DNA of 64,000 nt from Dysgonomonas hofstadii (GTDB taxonomy: Bacteria > Bacteroidota > Bacteroidia > Bacteroidales > Dysgonomonadaceae): positions 1 through 64,000 of the forward strand of contig NZ_JACIEP010000007.1 in NCBI RefSeq assembly GCF_014196915.1, read 5' to 3'. A program made the translations under genes and the position numbers. The notes beneath the pieces are model-generated. The model was not told the origin of the DNA. It made no database searches and saw only the letters and a list, made by a program, of their open reading frames with translations. This document shows, in pieces, positions 53,059-62,136 of this stretch; the first letter of the stretch is position 1, and each line of letters opens with the position of its first letter.

Positions 53059-56000
53059 TTAGAAGTTAACATTTAAACCGAATATAATATTCTTCAACGT
53101 AGGCAGTTCTCCATAGTCTACGCCATAATTAGCACTGCTGGGTTGCGATGCGTAGGAGAACTCGGGGTCGTAACCTGAATAGGAGGTAATTGTAAAAAAG
53201 TTATCGAGCGAAGCATATATTTTTGCTCTGCTAAGTCCGATTTTCTTCATTAGCGAAGTTGGAAGATTGTATGCTAATGTTATTGTCTTAAACTTGAAAT
53301 AGCTTGCATTTTCGAGATAACGGGTAGATGTTTGTGTATTATAATCTCCAGCATATCCTGTATGAACGCCTCTCATTACCGGACGAGGTACTGAATTGGT
53401 CGTTCCCGGACCTCTCCAGTAATCTGTAGCCATCTCTTTGGATACATTGTAAAACTGATTGCCCGAAACGGCAACACCTAGGTGATCAGTCCCTTCGGTT
53501 CCACCACCTCCACGCCATGCCGGCATAATTTTTCCTCCTGCGCTAAACTGAGTAAATACAGCCAGTTCGAAATTTTTCCAACTCATAGTAGAGGTTATTC
53601 CTCCAAAAAAATCGGGATTGGCTTTTCCTACATATACCCTGTCATTATCATCTATGTCGCCATCTTTATTATGATCGATATATCTGACATCTCCAGCTCT
53701 TACTCCTTTTGCATACAATGCAGCCGGTACATCCGAATCGTATTGATAAATTCCGCCCATTTCGAGCATATAATACGAACCTATGGCTTTACCATTTATC
53801 AGTGCACTTTTTTGCCCTCCAAAGTTGACACCGCTACTACCCAATATAATCATGTCTTGTCCATCGAGTAATTTTCTCAAACGGTTGCCTATGAAGGATA
53901 TATTACCGCTCAGATTCCATTTAAAGTCGCCGGTCAGAATGTCTCCGCCTATAGCCAGTTCCAATCCTCTGTTGTCGAGTTCCCCTATATTTCCTGTCAG
54001 CGAAGTATAGCCGGTAGTAGCCAAGGTAGGGCGTCCATACAAGAGGTCGGTAGTACGGTTGTAGAATAAGTCCACTGTAAAGTTAATCCTGCTATTTAGA
54101 AATTCTGCATCAACACCTACATTAAACTGCGTAGCCTTTTCCCATTCCAGATGTTGTGCCATTTGAGATATTTTAAAGCCCGGGTCGTTATTGTAAGAAT
54201 TTCCTCCGGCTGTTACCAGCGAGTGTGGTATATAGTTGCCGATACCTGACTGGCTTCCTGTACGCCCCCAACTAAGGCGCATCTTCAACTCGTTCATTAC
54301 TTTAGTCTTCGGGATAAAATTTTCTTCTGATACTCTCCATGCAAAAGATGCTGAAGGGAATGTACCATATCTGGCATTTTTGGAGAATCGTGAAGAGCCG
54401 TCTCTTCTGATTGCGCCTGTTAGTATATATTTATTCTTATAATTGAGTGTGAGCCGGGACAGATAAGAGTCTAAAGTATACTGATTAAATCCTATTGAAC
54501 CTTTATAAATGTTATTGGATGCAGCCAGAGAGTTAAATCCGTCGGAAGGGAAGCCGTCTCCATAATTATCACTTTTTGCCCCAAATGTCTCATATTTATA
54601 TTGTTCGAAAGAGTGACCGACCAGAGCGGTATACCTCAAATCTTTCCATTCGCCATCATACGAAAACATGTTGTCGACAACATATCTTACACTAAAGTCT
54701 TTTTGTTGTGTTAATGCCGCCCAATCTGCATGGTTTTTTCGGGCGTCATGTTTTTCTGATATTTTCTTTTTGACCTGATCCAGTATTCCGTATACATTAC
54801 CAGTTACTGCATATTTAAATCCGGCAAAGGGTGTAAAGTCAATGCCAAGATTGGCCACAACCTGAGTTTTATCTACAGTCCAGTCTTCTTCGTTTACAAG
54901 CATTACCGGGTTGTGACGTATAATTTGGTCTTCTCCGTTTACTTTGTAACTTCCGTCTTCGTTGTACGGGCTATACCACGGTTGTTCTTCTCTGGCCGTA
55001 CGGATGATTTTCAAGCTGGAATCACTATCTTCTACCTGAGAGAACCGGCTATGTGTCCCAGACATATTAAGCCGGACATTGAACATCCTGTTTATCTTGT
55101 GAGAAAATTTTGCTCTTAGACTATATTGGTCGTAATCACTTTTCCGCACTGCACCTTCCTGCATAGTATATCCTAATGATGTGTAGAAAGACGTGGCTTC
55201 ATTACCTCCCGATAGAGATACATTGTGAGCTGTTTGGTATGCGGGACGACGATATATTTCTTTCAGCCAGTCTGTTTCTTCAATCACATCGGGAACAAAG
55301 AATTCGTTGTTTGTCCTCATTTGTACATTGTAATTGTCCACAGCAGTTTGCATTACCCGCTTATACTCATCTACATTGGCCATTTTGATATCATGAGCAA
55401 TATATCCTACTCCAAAACGTCCGTTATAGTCTACTTTTGTTTTGCCCGATTTACCACTTTTAGTCGTAATTATGACAACTCCGCTATTTGCTCTGGAACC
55501 ATAAATGGCAGCAGATGAGGCGTCTTTCAAAATATCCATTTGTTCTATGTCGTTTGGGTTTATTACGGGCATAGACTCGCTCGGTATCCCATCTACTACA
55601 TACAAAGGACCATTGCTGCCTGAAATGGAACTCGTTCCCCGGATAAGGATATTAGGCATACTTCCCGGTTTACCCGATGCGGAAGATACATTGACCCCTG
55701 CAACACGTCCTTGCAGCATTTTTACTGCATTATAGTCTGCACCCTGATCCACATCGTCTACTTTCATGTGACCGATAGATGTAGTAACTAGTTTCTTAGA
55801 CTGTGAACCGTAGCCTACAACAATGACTTCATCCAGTACTGTTTGATTTTCTTCCAGTATTATTTTTATTTCTGTTTGATTATATATCTTCGTTTCCTTA
55901 GGATTATATCCAACATAGGTAATTGATAACGTAGATTGCTTATCAACAGATAAGAGGGAGAATCGCCCATCGACATCAGTAAATGTACCATATGTAGTTC

Positions 56001-56415
56001 CTTTGACAGAAACACTGGCTCCTATAATGGGCTGCCCATGCACATCCAAAACGACTCCTCCTATGTTTACTTTTTCTTTAGGAGTCGGATCAGATGTTTT
56101 TTTCTTATCGAAAATAACTATTGATGTTTCAGATACAATATTAAAGTTGAGATTGCGACTAGCAAAAGCAGATGACAATACGAATGATACGTCTACTTTT
56201 TTCAATGAAATATTAATATCTCTTTTGTCGTCTAATACTACATTCCGGTACGCAAACCTGTATGTAGTTTGTTTTTCGATAGTAGAGAACAATTCTTTTA
56301 AGGTTGCATTTTTGAGTTCTACTGTTACTTTTTGTTCTTGGGCATATGCATTTGCATTACTTATGACCAACAATAATAAAACAAGTAGAATATGCCTTGT
56401 TTTAGCTAATTTCAT
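53059..56415 (-). CDS. SusC/RagA TonB-dependent outer membrane transporter
   Basis: A 1118-residue TonB-dependent transporter. The order is signal peptide (about 1-25), STN secretin/TonB domain (about 28-105), carboxypeptidase-like regulatory domain (about 112-190), TonB box region DEVIVVGYG near 193-201, plug and 22-strand barrel. The C-terminus ends in a Phe-containing final strand (GLNVNF). The STN domain is the sensor that contacts a FecR anti-sigma factor, so the transporter also signals substrate availability to the sigma/FecR pair upstream. It pairs with SusD downstream. Confidence 0.95.
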   Translation of the reverse strand: MKLAKTRHILLVLLLLVISNANAYAQEQKVTVELKNATLKELFSTIEKQTTYRFAYRNVVLDDKRDINISLKKVDVSFVLSSAFASRNLNFNIVSETSIVIFDKKKTSDPTPKEKVNIGGVVLDVHGQPIIGASVSVKGTTYGTFTDVDGRFSLLSVDKQSTLSITYVGYNPKETKIYNQTEIKIILEENQTVLDEVIVVGYGSQSKKLVTTSIGHMKVDDVDQGADYNAVKMLQGRVAGVNVSSASGKPGSMPNILIRGTSSISGSNGPLYVVDGIPSESMPVINPNDIEQMDILKDASSAAIYGSRANSGVVIITTKSGKSGKTKVDYNGRFGVGYIAHDIKMANVDEYKRVMQTAVDNYNVQMRTNNEFFVPDVIEETDWLKEIYRRPAYQTAHNVSLSGGNEATSFYTSLGYTMQEGAVRKSDYDQYSLRAKFSHKINRMFNVRLNMSGTHSRFSQVEDSDSSLKIIRTAREEQPWYSPYNEDGSYKVNGEDQIIRHNPVMLVNEEDWTVDKTQVVANLGIDFTPFAGFKYAVTGNVYGILDQVKKKISEKHDARKNHADWAALTQQKDFSVRYVVDNMFSYDGEWKDLRYTALVGHSFEQYKYETFGAKSDNYGDGFPSDGFNSLAASNNIYKGSIGFNQYTLDSYLSRLTLNYKNKYILTGAIRRDGSSRFSKNARYGTFPSASFAWRVSEENFIPKTKVMNELKMRLSWGRTGSQSGIGNYIPHSLVTAGGNSYNNDPGFKISQMAQHLEWEKATQFNVGVDAEFLNSRINFTVDLFYNRTTDLLYGRPTLATTGYTSLTGNIGELDNRGLELAIGGDILTGDFKWNLSGNISFIGNRLRKLLDGQDMIILGSSGVNFGGQKSALINGKAIGSYYMLEMGGIYQYDSDVPAALYAKGVRAGDVRYIDHNKDGDIDDNDRVYVGKANPDFFGGITSTMSWKNFELAVFTQFSAGGKIMPAWRGGGGTEGTDHLGVAVSGNQFYNVSKEMATDYWRGPGTTNSVPRPVMRGVHTGYAGDYNTQTSTRYLENASYFKFKTITLAYNLPTSLMKKIGLSRAKIYASLDNFFTITSYSGYDPEFSYASQPSSANYGVDYGELPTLKNIIFGLNVNF

Positions 56416-56571
56416 AATTAATCATAGAAATTTAAAGGTTAATAATTTATTCACTTATATCAACGTCGATTGTATATAAAGACAGTGGTTACGGAATGAA
56501 GTACCGAAACAAAAGTGTGTTGTAAAACATGTTTTTCGTAATGCTACATGAAAGAAACTCTAATAAAATGA

Positions 56572-56598
56572 GGCATGATACTGTAAATATACCATGCC
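56572..56598 (-). terminator. Hairpin between fecR-like and susC-like genes
   Basis: A stem of GGCATG/CATGCC plus TATA with a bulge, on the minus strand, lies between the two genes and is followed by a weak T-rich stretch. It may act as a terminator or attenuator separating the regulator pair from the transport genes. Confidence 0.45.
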
Positions 56599-56619
56599 CT
56601 TATTTTGATTATGGACATT

Positions 56620-57591
56620 TTATTTGTCAGTGAAACTTATTTCCCGGCCTTTGATTGTGTAATTCAGATGATATGATAGACTTATAATTTCTAATGCTTC
56701 GAGGAGGTTGTCTCCTACTATTACGCCCGAAAATAAATCGTTATTCATTTTAGTTCTTAGATTTAAGGAAATGCTGACTCCGTAATTTTCTTCAATAGTT
56801 TGGAGTACATCCTGCAAGCGGGCATTCTCGAATAAAAGTTTTTTCGATTTCCAGATTGATGCATTTTGTGGGTTCTCCTCTGTCGTTATATTAATTTCTC
56901 CAGTCAAGCGATTGAATATTCCTTTTTGCTTAGGGTGTAGTTCTTTTTCTTCTTTGAAAGATGATAGCAATACATGTCCTTCCTCTAATACCAGTTCTAC
57001 GGTTTTACTTTTTTCCCGGGCATATAAATTAAATTTAGTTCCGAGTACCTTTATTTTCATATCGTCTACTGCTATTATGAAAGGCTGATCTTGCTTTTTT
57101 GTAACATCGAAATACGCTTCTCCCTCAAATGATATCTTTCTTTCTTTCTTACCATAAGCCTGAGGTGCATACCGTAGCTGTGACTCTGAATTTAGTGCGA
57201 CTTTTGTCCCATCTGGCAAAACTATATTTGCCCTTTCTCCCTTTGTTGTAGATACGATCATTTCTTGTTCTGCAAGACTCTTGTTTTCATAATAAAGATA
57301 GCCTGTAGCCAGCAACAATACAGGTATCAGGATGGATGCAGCAACCTGCATTATTCTACGGAATGGTAGTACTCTTTTTTGAGTAGGATAAATATTTCTA
57401 TTTACTTTGTGTTTTATTTCTCTAAGTTGTTCTTCGGATACAACATCTTCATCGATAGAATCATGAAGCCAACTTTCATACATAATATCTTCTAATTTCG
57501 AATCGGGTAGATTATTTACAATATTCCTCAGTTCTTCCAGTTCTTCCGAGTTTATATTGTTTTGTTTATATTTTGTTTCCAGTTTTTTCAT
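56620..57591 (-). CDS. FecR family anti-sigma factor
   Basis: A 323-residue transmembrane regulator. The cytoplasmic N-terminus (1-90) contains an anti-sigma-like helical region (DIMYESWLHD). A single membrane span at about 91-112 is followed by a periplasmic FecR domain (about 130-225, STTKGERANIVLPDGTKVALNSES and EGEAYFDV) and a C-terminal STN-like domain (about 245-315). It transmits the signal from the SusC STN domain to the sigma factor. It is 32 bases downstream of the sigma gene. Confidence 0.94.
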   Translation of the reverse strand: MKKLETKYKQNNINSEELEELRNIVNNLPDSKLEDIMYESWLHDSIDEDVVSEEQLREIKHKVNRNIYPTQKRVLPFRRIMQVAASILIPVLLLATGYLYYENKSLAEQEMIVSTTKGERANIVLPDGTKVALNSESQLRYAPQAYGKKERKISFEGEAYFDVTKKQDQPFIIAVDDMKIKVLGTKFNLYAREKSKTVELVLEEGHVLLSSFKEEKELHPKQKGIFNRLTGEINITTEENPQNASIWKSKKLLFENARLQDVLQTIEENYGVSISLNLRTKMNNDLFSGVIVGDNLLEALEIISLSYHLNYTIKGREISFTDK

Positions 57592-57623
57592 AACAAGATG
57601 TATAATAATGTATGACAGCTTTT

Positions 57624-58223
57624 CTATAAATCTGTACCGATGGACAGTATATTTTTAACAATTAATAAGACTATAGTCCAAGGCAAATGTTTTTGTAGTT
57701 CTTGTTGCAAAGCTTTTAGTCCTATAGATAATTGATTCTTAATTGTTTGCTCTTTCAACTGTAACTTATCAGCAATCTCCTGATTGGAGTACTGCTTCAG
57801 CTTACTATATTCTATTACTTTTCGCTGAGTTTCGGGTAAAGCCTTCAGGGCATTTTCTAATAAGCGACAGAAATCATCGTACTCTATGGCATGATGTGTA
57901 TTGTCTATGGAAAGCTTCTTCTCATTATAGAAATCCACATAAGTTTCGAAGGAAAATGAATTCAGATTTGACTTGTATTTATTAATAAGCTGAAATTTTG
58001 CTATTTTAAAGATTAGAGATCGGAGTGTATCTGTCTGTATAATTTTCTCTTTATTTTGCCATAATTTTATAAATACATCCTGCATTATTTCTTCAGAGTC
58101 CTCTCTCGATTTTGTATATTGCATACAATAGCCATAGAGACGAGCTCCATACAAGTCGTATATCTTGTCAAAAGCCGCTTCTGATCCTTCTTTTAGCTGG
58201 GATATTAATTCTTTCTCTCCCAT
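57624..58223 (-). CDS. ECF sigma-70 factor
   Basis: A 199-residue ECF sigma factor. Region 2 is in the N-terminal half (FDKIYDLYGARLYGYCMQYTKSREDSEEIMQDVFIKLWQ shows the -10 recognition helix). Region 4 with its helix-turn-helix is at about 120-175 (YSNQEIADKLQLKEQTIKNQL). It belongs to the FecR-linked ECF group of Bacteroidetes. The hydrophobic C-terminal tail (TIVLLIVKNIL) is typical of the group. It starts the nine-gene locus and probably activates the susC promoter when substrate is sensed. Confidence 0.94.
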   Translation of the reverse strand: MGEKELISQLKEGSEAAFDKIYDLYGARLYGYCMQYTKSREDSEEIMQDVFIKLWQNKEKIIQTDTLRSLIFKIAKFQLINKYKSNLNSFSFETYVDFYNEKKLSIDNTHHAIEYDDFCRLLENALKALPETQRKVIEYSKLKQYSNQEIADKLQLKEQTIKNQLSIGLKALQQELQKHLPWTIVLLIVKNILSIGTDL

Positions 58224-58281
58224 ATACTTAGTGGAGTTTGAATATTTTTTTGATAATTAGTATGAAAGTCTCTTTTGGATT

Positions 58282-58289
58282 CAAACTTA
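58282..58289 (-). promoter_or_regulatory. Promoter -7 box of the ECF sigma gene
   Basis: The minus strand reads TAAGTTTG, 58 bases upstream of the ATG. It indicates that the sigma gene itself may be read by the housekeeping sigma factor. Confidence 0.45.
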
Positions 58290-58724
58290 GCAAAATTGAT
58301 TCATATTTTATGTGAGATTTTCCAAAAATAGATAATATTTAGATTGTGGCAGTCGGTTTCGATAAATTTTAATAGCAAGTTAACTTTAGAGTTAATAGAT
58401 TCAACACTTCTCAATTTTTCAGATATTGCTCATGAAAATACAAGGTATGAAAAATAAGAATAGGATGTACCATGTAAGATTATACTAGTTTATAAAAGAA
58501 CAGACTTGCTATTTATCCCTAGATATCTGTTTGTTTTACTATCTTTTACTTCGATATTCTACTATCAAAAACAGGTAACGAATTGGTAATAGAGGTACTG
58601 CTAAAATCTGCCTTTTCTTGCTTTTTTATTTCCCGAATAGCAAAGCAGATTAATGCTTTATAATTTGATTATCAATCTGATGTTATTAAATTTTGTTAAT
58701 CTACTTAGATATATTACCTTTGTT

Positions 58725-58732
58725 ACTTTTTA
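58725..58732 (+). promoter_or_regulatory. Promoter -7 box of mltG
   Basis: TACCTTTG, 39 bases before the ATG at 58772. Confidence 0.5.
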
Positions 58733-58771
58733 ACTAAATAATAATTGATAATAAGCGAATTAAACAAATAT

Positions 58772-59791
58772 ATGAAAAAGAAAATTATTTACATATTACT
58801 TGCTTTGGTTGTGATCGCCGGAGCGGTTGCCGGATATGGTTATAGTATATTGAATACCGGATTTGCCACAGATAAAACAGTATATATTTATATCGATGAA
58901 TCGAAAGATTATAACAGGCTATTGGCGCAGGTAAGAGATAGTGCTAAAGTTGAAAGTTTATCGCATTTCGAAACATTAGCTGGATTAATGGATTACAAAG
59001 ATAACCTGCGTACAGGACGGTATGCAGTAAAACCCGGGATGAATATCTATGACCTAATAAAAAGCCTGCAAAGGGGACAGCAGGTTCCGGTAAGGCTTAC
59101 TTTCAATAATATCCGTACAAAAGAGGATTTCGCTAAACGTATTGGTGAACAGTTGATGCTGAATGATGCAGAGTTGTTAAGTAAGCTGGATAATGAGCAG
59201 ATATGCGAAGAATCAGGCTTCAACCTCCAGACTATCCCGGCAATGTTTATTCCCAATACTTATGAGTTTTATTGGGATATAAGCATAGATAATTTTCTGA
59301 AACGGATGAAGCAGGAATACGATAAATTCTGGACAGAGAGCAGGTTAAACAAGGCAAAAGAAATAGGACTAACCCCGATCGAAGTTTCAACGTTAGCTGC
59401 TATTGTAGAGGAGGAATGTATGTATGCAGATGAATACCCGAAGGTTGCCGGATTGTATATAAACCGTCTGAATAAGGGGCAAGCATTGCAGGCAGATCCT
59501 ACAGTAAAGTTTGCTGTGGGTGATTTCGGTTTGCGTCGCATCCTTTTCAAACATTTAGAAGTGGAGTCTCCTTACAATACGTACAAGCATACGGGATTAC
59601 CTCCGGGTCCGATACGTTTCCCGTCTATAAGAGGTATAGATGCGGTATTGAATTATGCGAAACATGATTACCTGTATATGTGTGCAAAAGAGGATTTTTC
59701 CGGCTATCATAACTTTGCGAAAACACATGCTGAGCATGAGCAAAATGCTAACAGGTACAGGAGGGCTTTAAGTGCAAGAGGAATTTTTTAA
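58772..59791 (+). CDS. mltG: Endolytic transglycosylase MltG
   Basis: A 339-residue single-span inner-membrane protein (span at about 5-25) with a YceG domain. LysM-like residues (about 35-105, RTGRYAVKPGMNIYDLIKSL) precede the catalytic region. The catalytic Glu lies in AAIVEEECM (Glu213), followed by the conserved LYINRLNKGQALQADPTV. The enzyme cuts nascent peptidoglycan strands to set glycan length. The longest frame begins with a TTG at 58745; the ATG at 58772 opens the conserved membrane anchor. It converges on the sugar transferase gene with a seven-base gap. Confidence 0.95.
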   Translation: MKKKIIYILLALVVIAGAVAGYGYSILNTGFATDKTVYIYIDESKDYNRLLAQVRDSAKVESLSHFETLAGLMDYKDNLRTGRYAVKPGMNIYDLIKSLQRGQQVPVRLTFNNIRTKEDFAKRIGEQLMLNDAELLSKLDNEQICEESGFNLQTIPAMFIPNTYEFYWDISIDNFLKRMKQEYDKFWTESRLNKAKEIGLTPIEVSTLAAIVEEECMYADEYPKVAGLYINRLNKGQALQADPTVKFAVGDFGLRRILFKHLEVESPYNTYKHTGLPPGPIRFPSIRGIDAVLNYAKHDYLYMCAKEDFSGYHNFAKTHAEHEQNANRYRRALSARGIF

Positions 59792-59798
59792 AGCTTTT

Positions 59799-61211
59799 CT
59801 AGAATGCCTTTTCTTCGCCTTTTATGGCATTGTATACTGTGAGGAATATGATCTTCAGATCGAGGAAGAAAGTCCAGTTTTCGAGATACCACACGTCTTT
59901 GATCACACGCATTTCCATTTCTTCGACAGTCTTGGTTTCACCTCGGCAACCGGTAACCTGAGCCCAACCGGTAATTCCGGGTTTCACAAGATGGCGCACC
60001 ATAAACCTGTCGATAAGTGAAGAGTAAAGAGCTGTGTGTTGGAGCATATGGGGGCGTGGTCCAACTATAGACATATCATTCTTTAGCACATTAATAAACT
60101 GGGGGAGTTCATCGATGCTTGTCTTACGCATGAAAGCGCCTATTTTGGTAACCCGGGGGTCGTTTTTAGTAGCCTGTAGTTTGTTCGCTTCCTTGTTTTG
60201 CCGCATCGATCTGAATTTGTAGCAATTGAATTCTTTACCTTTAATTCCAGTTCTCTTTTGTTTAAAAATAATAGGCCCCGATGATTCTCTCTTTATTAAG
60301 AGGCCGAAAATTAGATAAATGAAAGGGAATAAGGTTATCAGGAATAGTGACGAAACGACAATATCGAAAGCTCTTTTGACAAATCTGTTGGAGAAATATT
60401 GCAAAGGCTCGTACCTAAGGCGGAGTACCGGTGTGGAACCTATAAATTGCAGTGATGCTTTACGTTTGAAGTATTTGTAGAATCCGGGGATAAGCTGGAA
60501 TCTTATCATATTCTTTTCCGAGATCCTTATTAGATTTGAGATATAGCTTTCTTCCCTGTCAATAACTGTGCAGAACAGGTCATCTACTCTGTTGTTTTCG
60601 ATAAAGGCTTCTATGTCGGATATTTTGCCCAGATAATTAGGTAGAGAGTCCCGCTGATTCTCATCATCGTCGAAAAAGCCTAATATCTTATATCCAAAAT
60701 CACTGGACATAAGGGTTTCGTATGCTTTTTCTCCATTGGTCCCTCCTCCTATAATGATTACATGCCTGAAGTTATATCCTCTTTTTCTGTAAGACTTTAA
60801 CGCTATTCTGAACAGAATATGCCATCCCACGAAGAATGTTCCTAAGATAAAGAATCCTGTGAGCCAAACTAATATGGAAAGATTTATGACTCCGAACAGT
60901 GATAAACTGACAGTTACAAATACAGCATAAAGAGCAATGAAGACAGAGGATTGTTGTACTATCTTTTCGAGAAAAATGATGTTGGAAGATATTTGGAAAT
61001 GGACAAATGAAGAGGTGAAGAAATAACAGAGATTGATTATTAAAAAAGCAATTACTTTCTCTTTATATTGTAATTGGCTGGTGATAACTTCATTTTCTGA
61101 AAATATATTAAATGCTAATAAAAAGAATGAATTGATGAGTAATAAATCACCAAAACGAATAATCCAATCTATCAGGTAGCCATATCCTTCTTTTCTGTCC
61201 TTCACATCCAT
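59799..61211 (-). CDS. Polyprenyl-phosphate sugar phosphotransferase (WcaJ/EpsL-like)
   Basis: A 470-residue inner-membrane enzyme that transfers a sugar 1-phosphate (often glucose) to undecaprenyl phosphate, starting exopolysaccharide or capsule units. Four N-terminal membrane spans (about 10-135) are followed by a CoA-binding-like Rossmann region ([16 protein letters not shown]). A C-terminal bacterial sugar transferase domain comes last (about 275-465) with [16 protein letters not shown] and SIVGPRPHM, the last being a family hallmark. Its promoter lies upstream, and it may share surface glycan roles with the 8971-13539 block. Confidence 0.92.
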   Translation of the reverse strand: MDVKDRKEGYGYLIDWIIRFGDLLLINSFFLLAFNIFSENEVITSQLQYKEKVIAFLIINLCYFFTSSFVHFQISSNIIFLEKIVQQSSVFIALYAVFVTVSLSLFGVINLSILVWLTGFFILGTFFVGWHILFRIALKSYRKRGYNFRHVIIIGGGTNGEKAYETLMSSDFGYKILGFFDDDENQRDSLPNYLGKISDIEAFIENNRVDDLFCTVIDREESYISNLIRISEKNMIRFQLIPGFYKYFKRKASLQFIGSTPVLRLRYEPLQYFSNRFVKRAFDIVVSSLFLITLFPFIYLIFGLLIKRESSGPIIFKQKRTGIKGKEFNCYKFRSMRQNKEANKLQATKNDPRVTKIGAFMRKTSIDELPQFINVLKNDMSIVGPRPHMLQHTALYSSLIDRFMVRHLVKPGITGWAQVTGCRGETKTVEEMEMRVIKDVWYLENWTFFLDLKIIFLTVYNAIKGEEKAF

Positions 61212-61230
61212 AGAGTAGCTAATGAGTATA

Positions 61231-61238
61231 CAAAGATA
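61231..61238 (-). promoter_or_regulatory. Promoter -7 box of the sugar transferase gene
   Basis: The minus strand reads TATCTTTG, only 19 bases upstream of the ATG, giving a short leader. Confidence 0.5.
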
Positions 61239-61255
61239 ATACTAGTTTCGGGATT

Positions 61256-62131
61256 TTAACCCATTATCTTTTTTATATAAATAAATAAAATCAAACCAGA
61301 TAAAGTCAAACTCGATAATATAAGTATCATATTTTGATCAAGACTGAAATAACTTATTTGTTCTGTTTCGGGTATATCGTAAAAAACATATATAAGAATT
61401 ACATTAATTGCATTATGCACAATGTGCACGATAACAGGTATCCATATGCTATGTGACCATACAAAAAGATATCCTAAAAGTGCGCCTAATAAAACTCGCG
61501 GGATGAAACCATAAAACTGAAAATGAAAGATGCTGAAAATGATAGCAGCCATCCATATAGCGATATGCTTGTTTATTACTATTTTTTGTACAATCTGTTG
61601 TAGGCAGCCTCTGAAGAAGAACTCTTCAACAATTCCGGCTACGACAGCTATTACCAATAAGTTCAGAATCAGTCCACCAATAGATCTGTCTATAAATAAT
61701 AGCTTTACCAAAGCTGCAGAGGATTCTTCTTTTTCTCTCATCCAGGTTTCAAGGGAAGCCATAGATTCGGGTAAGATTATTTGTTGGTTATAATAACTTA
61801 TACAATTGACAAGAGGTTGTATAACAATTATAAGCAATATGGACAGAGCCATTAAAGTCCAGTTTTTACTGATCTTGGAAGAGAGAAATATTCTGGGTTG
61901 GGGATAACAAAGGCAGGCAAATGCTATGGATGGAATGAGAAATAAGCCTAAGGATTGGATAACCATCACGATTCTGGTTACAGAATCAGTTTTGCCTATC
62001 TCCCCGATATTTACGGCTAAAGTTATGATCAAAGTACTTAGGAAAGCACTGGAAATAAAAAGAAAAATGAAAAAAAATAGCTGCGACCAGCCTCCCATTC
62101 CATATAATCCTATTTTATAGTTATTATCCAT
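61256..62131 (-). CDS. CPBP family intramembrane metalloprotease
   Basis: A 291-residue integral membrane protein with about eight hydrophobic segments. The CPBP/Abi (Rce1-like) motifs are present: E169-E170-x3-R174 in VEEFFFRGC, His203 in IFHFQFYG, and HNAINV near the C-terminus. Family members process peptides or prenylated proteins, and the substrate is unknown. The longest frame starts 20 codons upstream and overlaps the previous gene. The ATG ending at 62131 (MDNNYKIGLYG) gives a clean five-base gap and is used. Confidence 0.88.
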   Translation of the reverse strand: MDNNYKIGLYGMGGWSQLFFFIFLFISSAFLSTLIITLAVNIGEIGKTDSVTRIVMVIQSLGLFLIPSIAFACLCYPQPRIFLSSKISKNWTLMALSILLIIVIQPLVNCISYYNQQIILPESMASLETWMREKEESSAALVKLLFIDRSIGGLILNLLVIAVVAGIVEEFFFRGCLQQIVQKIVINKHIAIWMAAIIFSIFHFQFYGFIPRVLLGALLGYLFVWSHSIWIPVIVHIVHNAINVILIYVFYDIPETEQISYFSLDQNMILILSSLTLSGLILFIYIKKIMG

Positions 62132-62136
62132 AAATC

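Larger units (their letters stand above)
58224..58771. other. Divergent spacer between sigma factor and mltG
   Basis: About 550 AT-rich bases hold the sigma-gene promoter box (58282-58289) and the mltG box (58725-58732). I see no gene, repeat or RNA. Confidence 0.5.
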
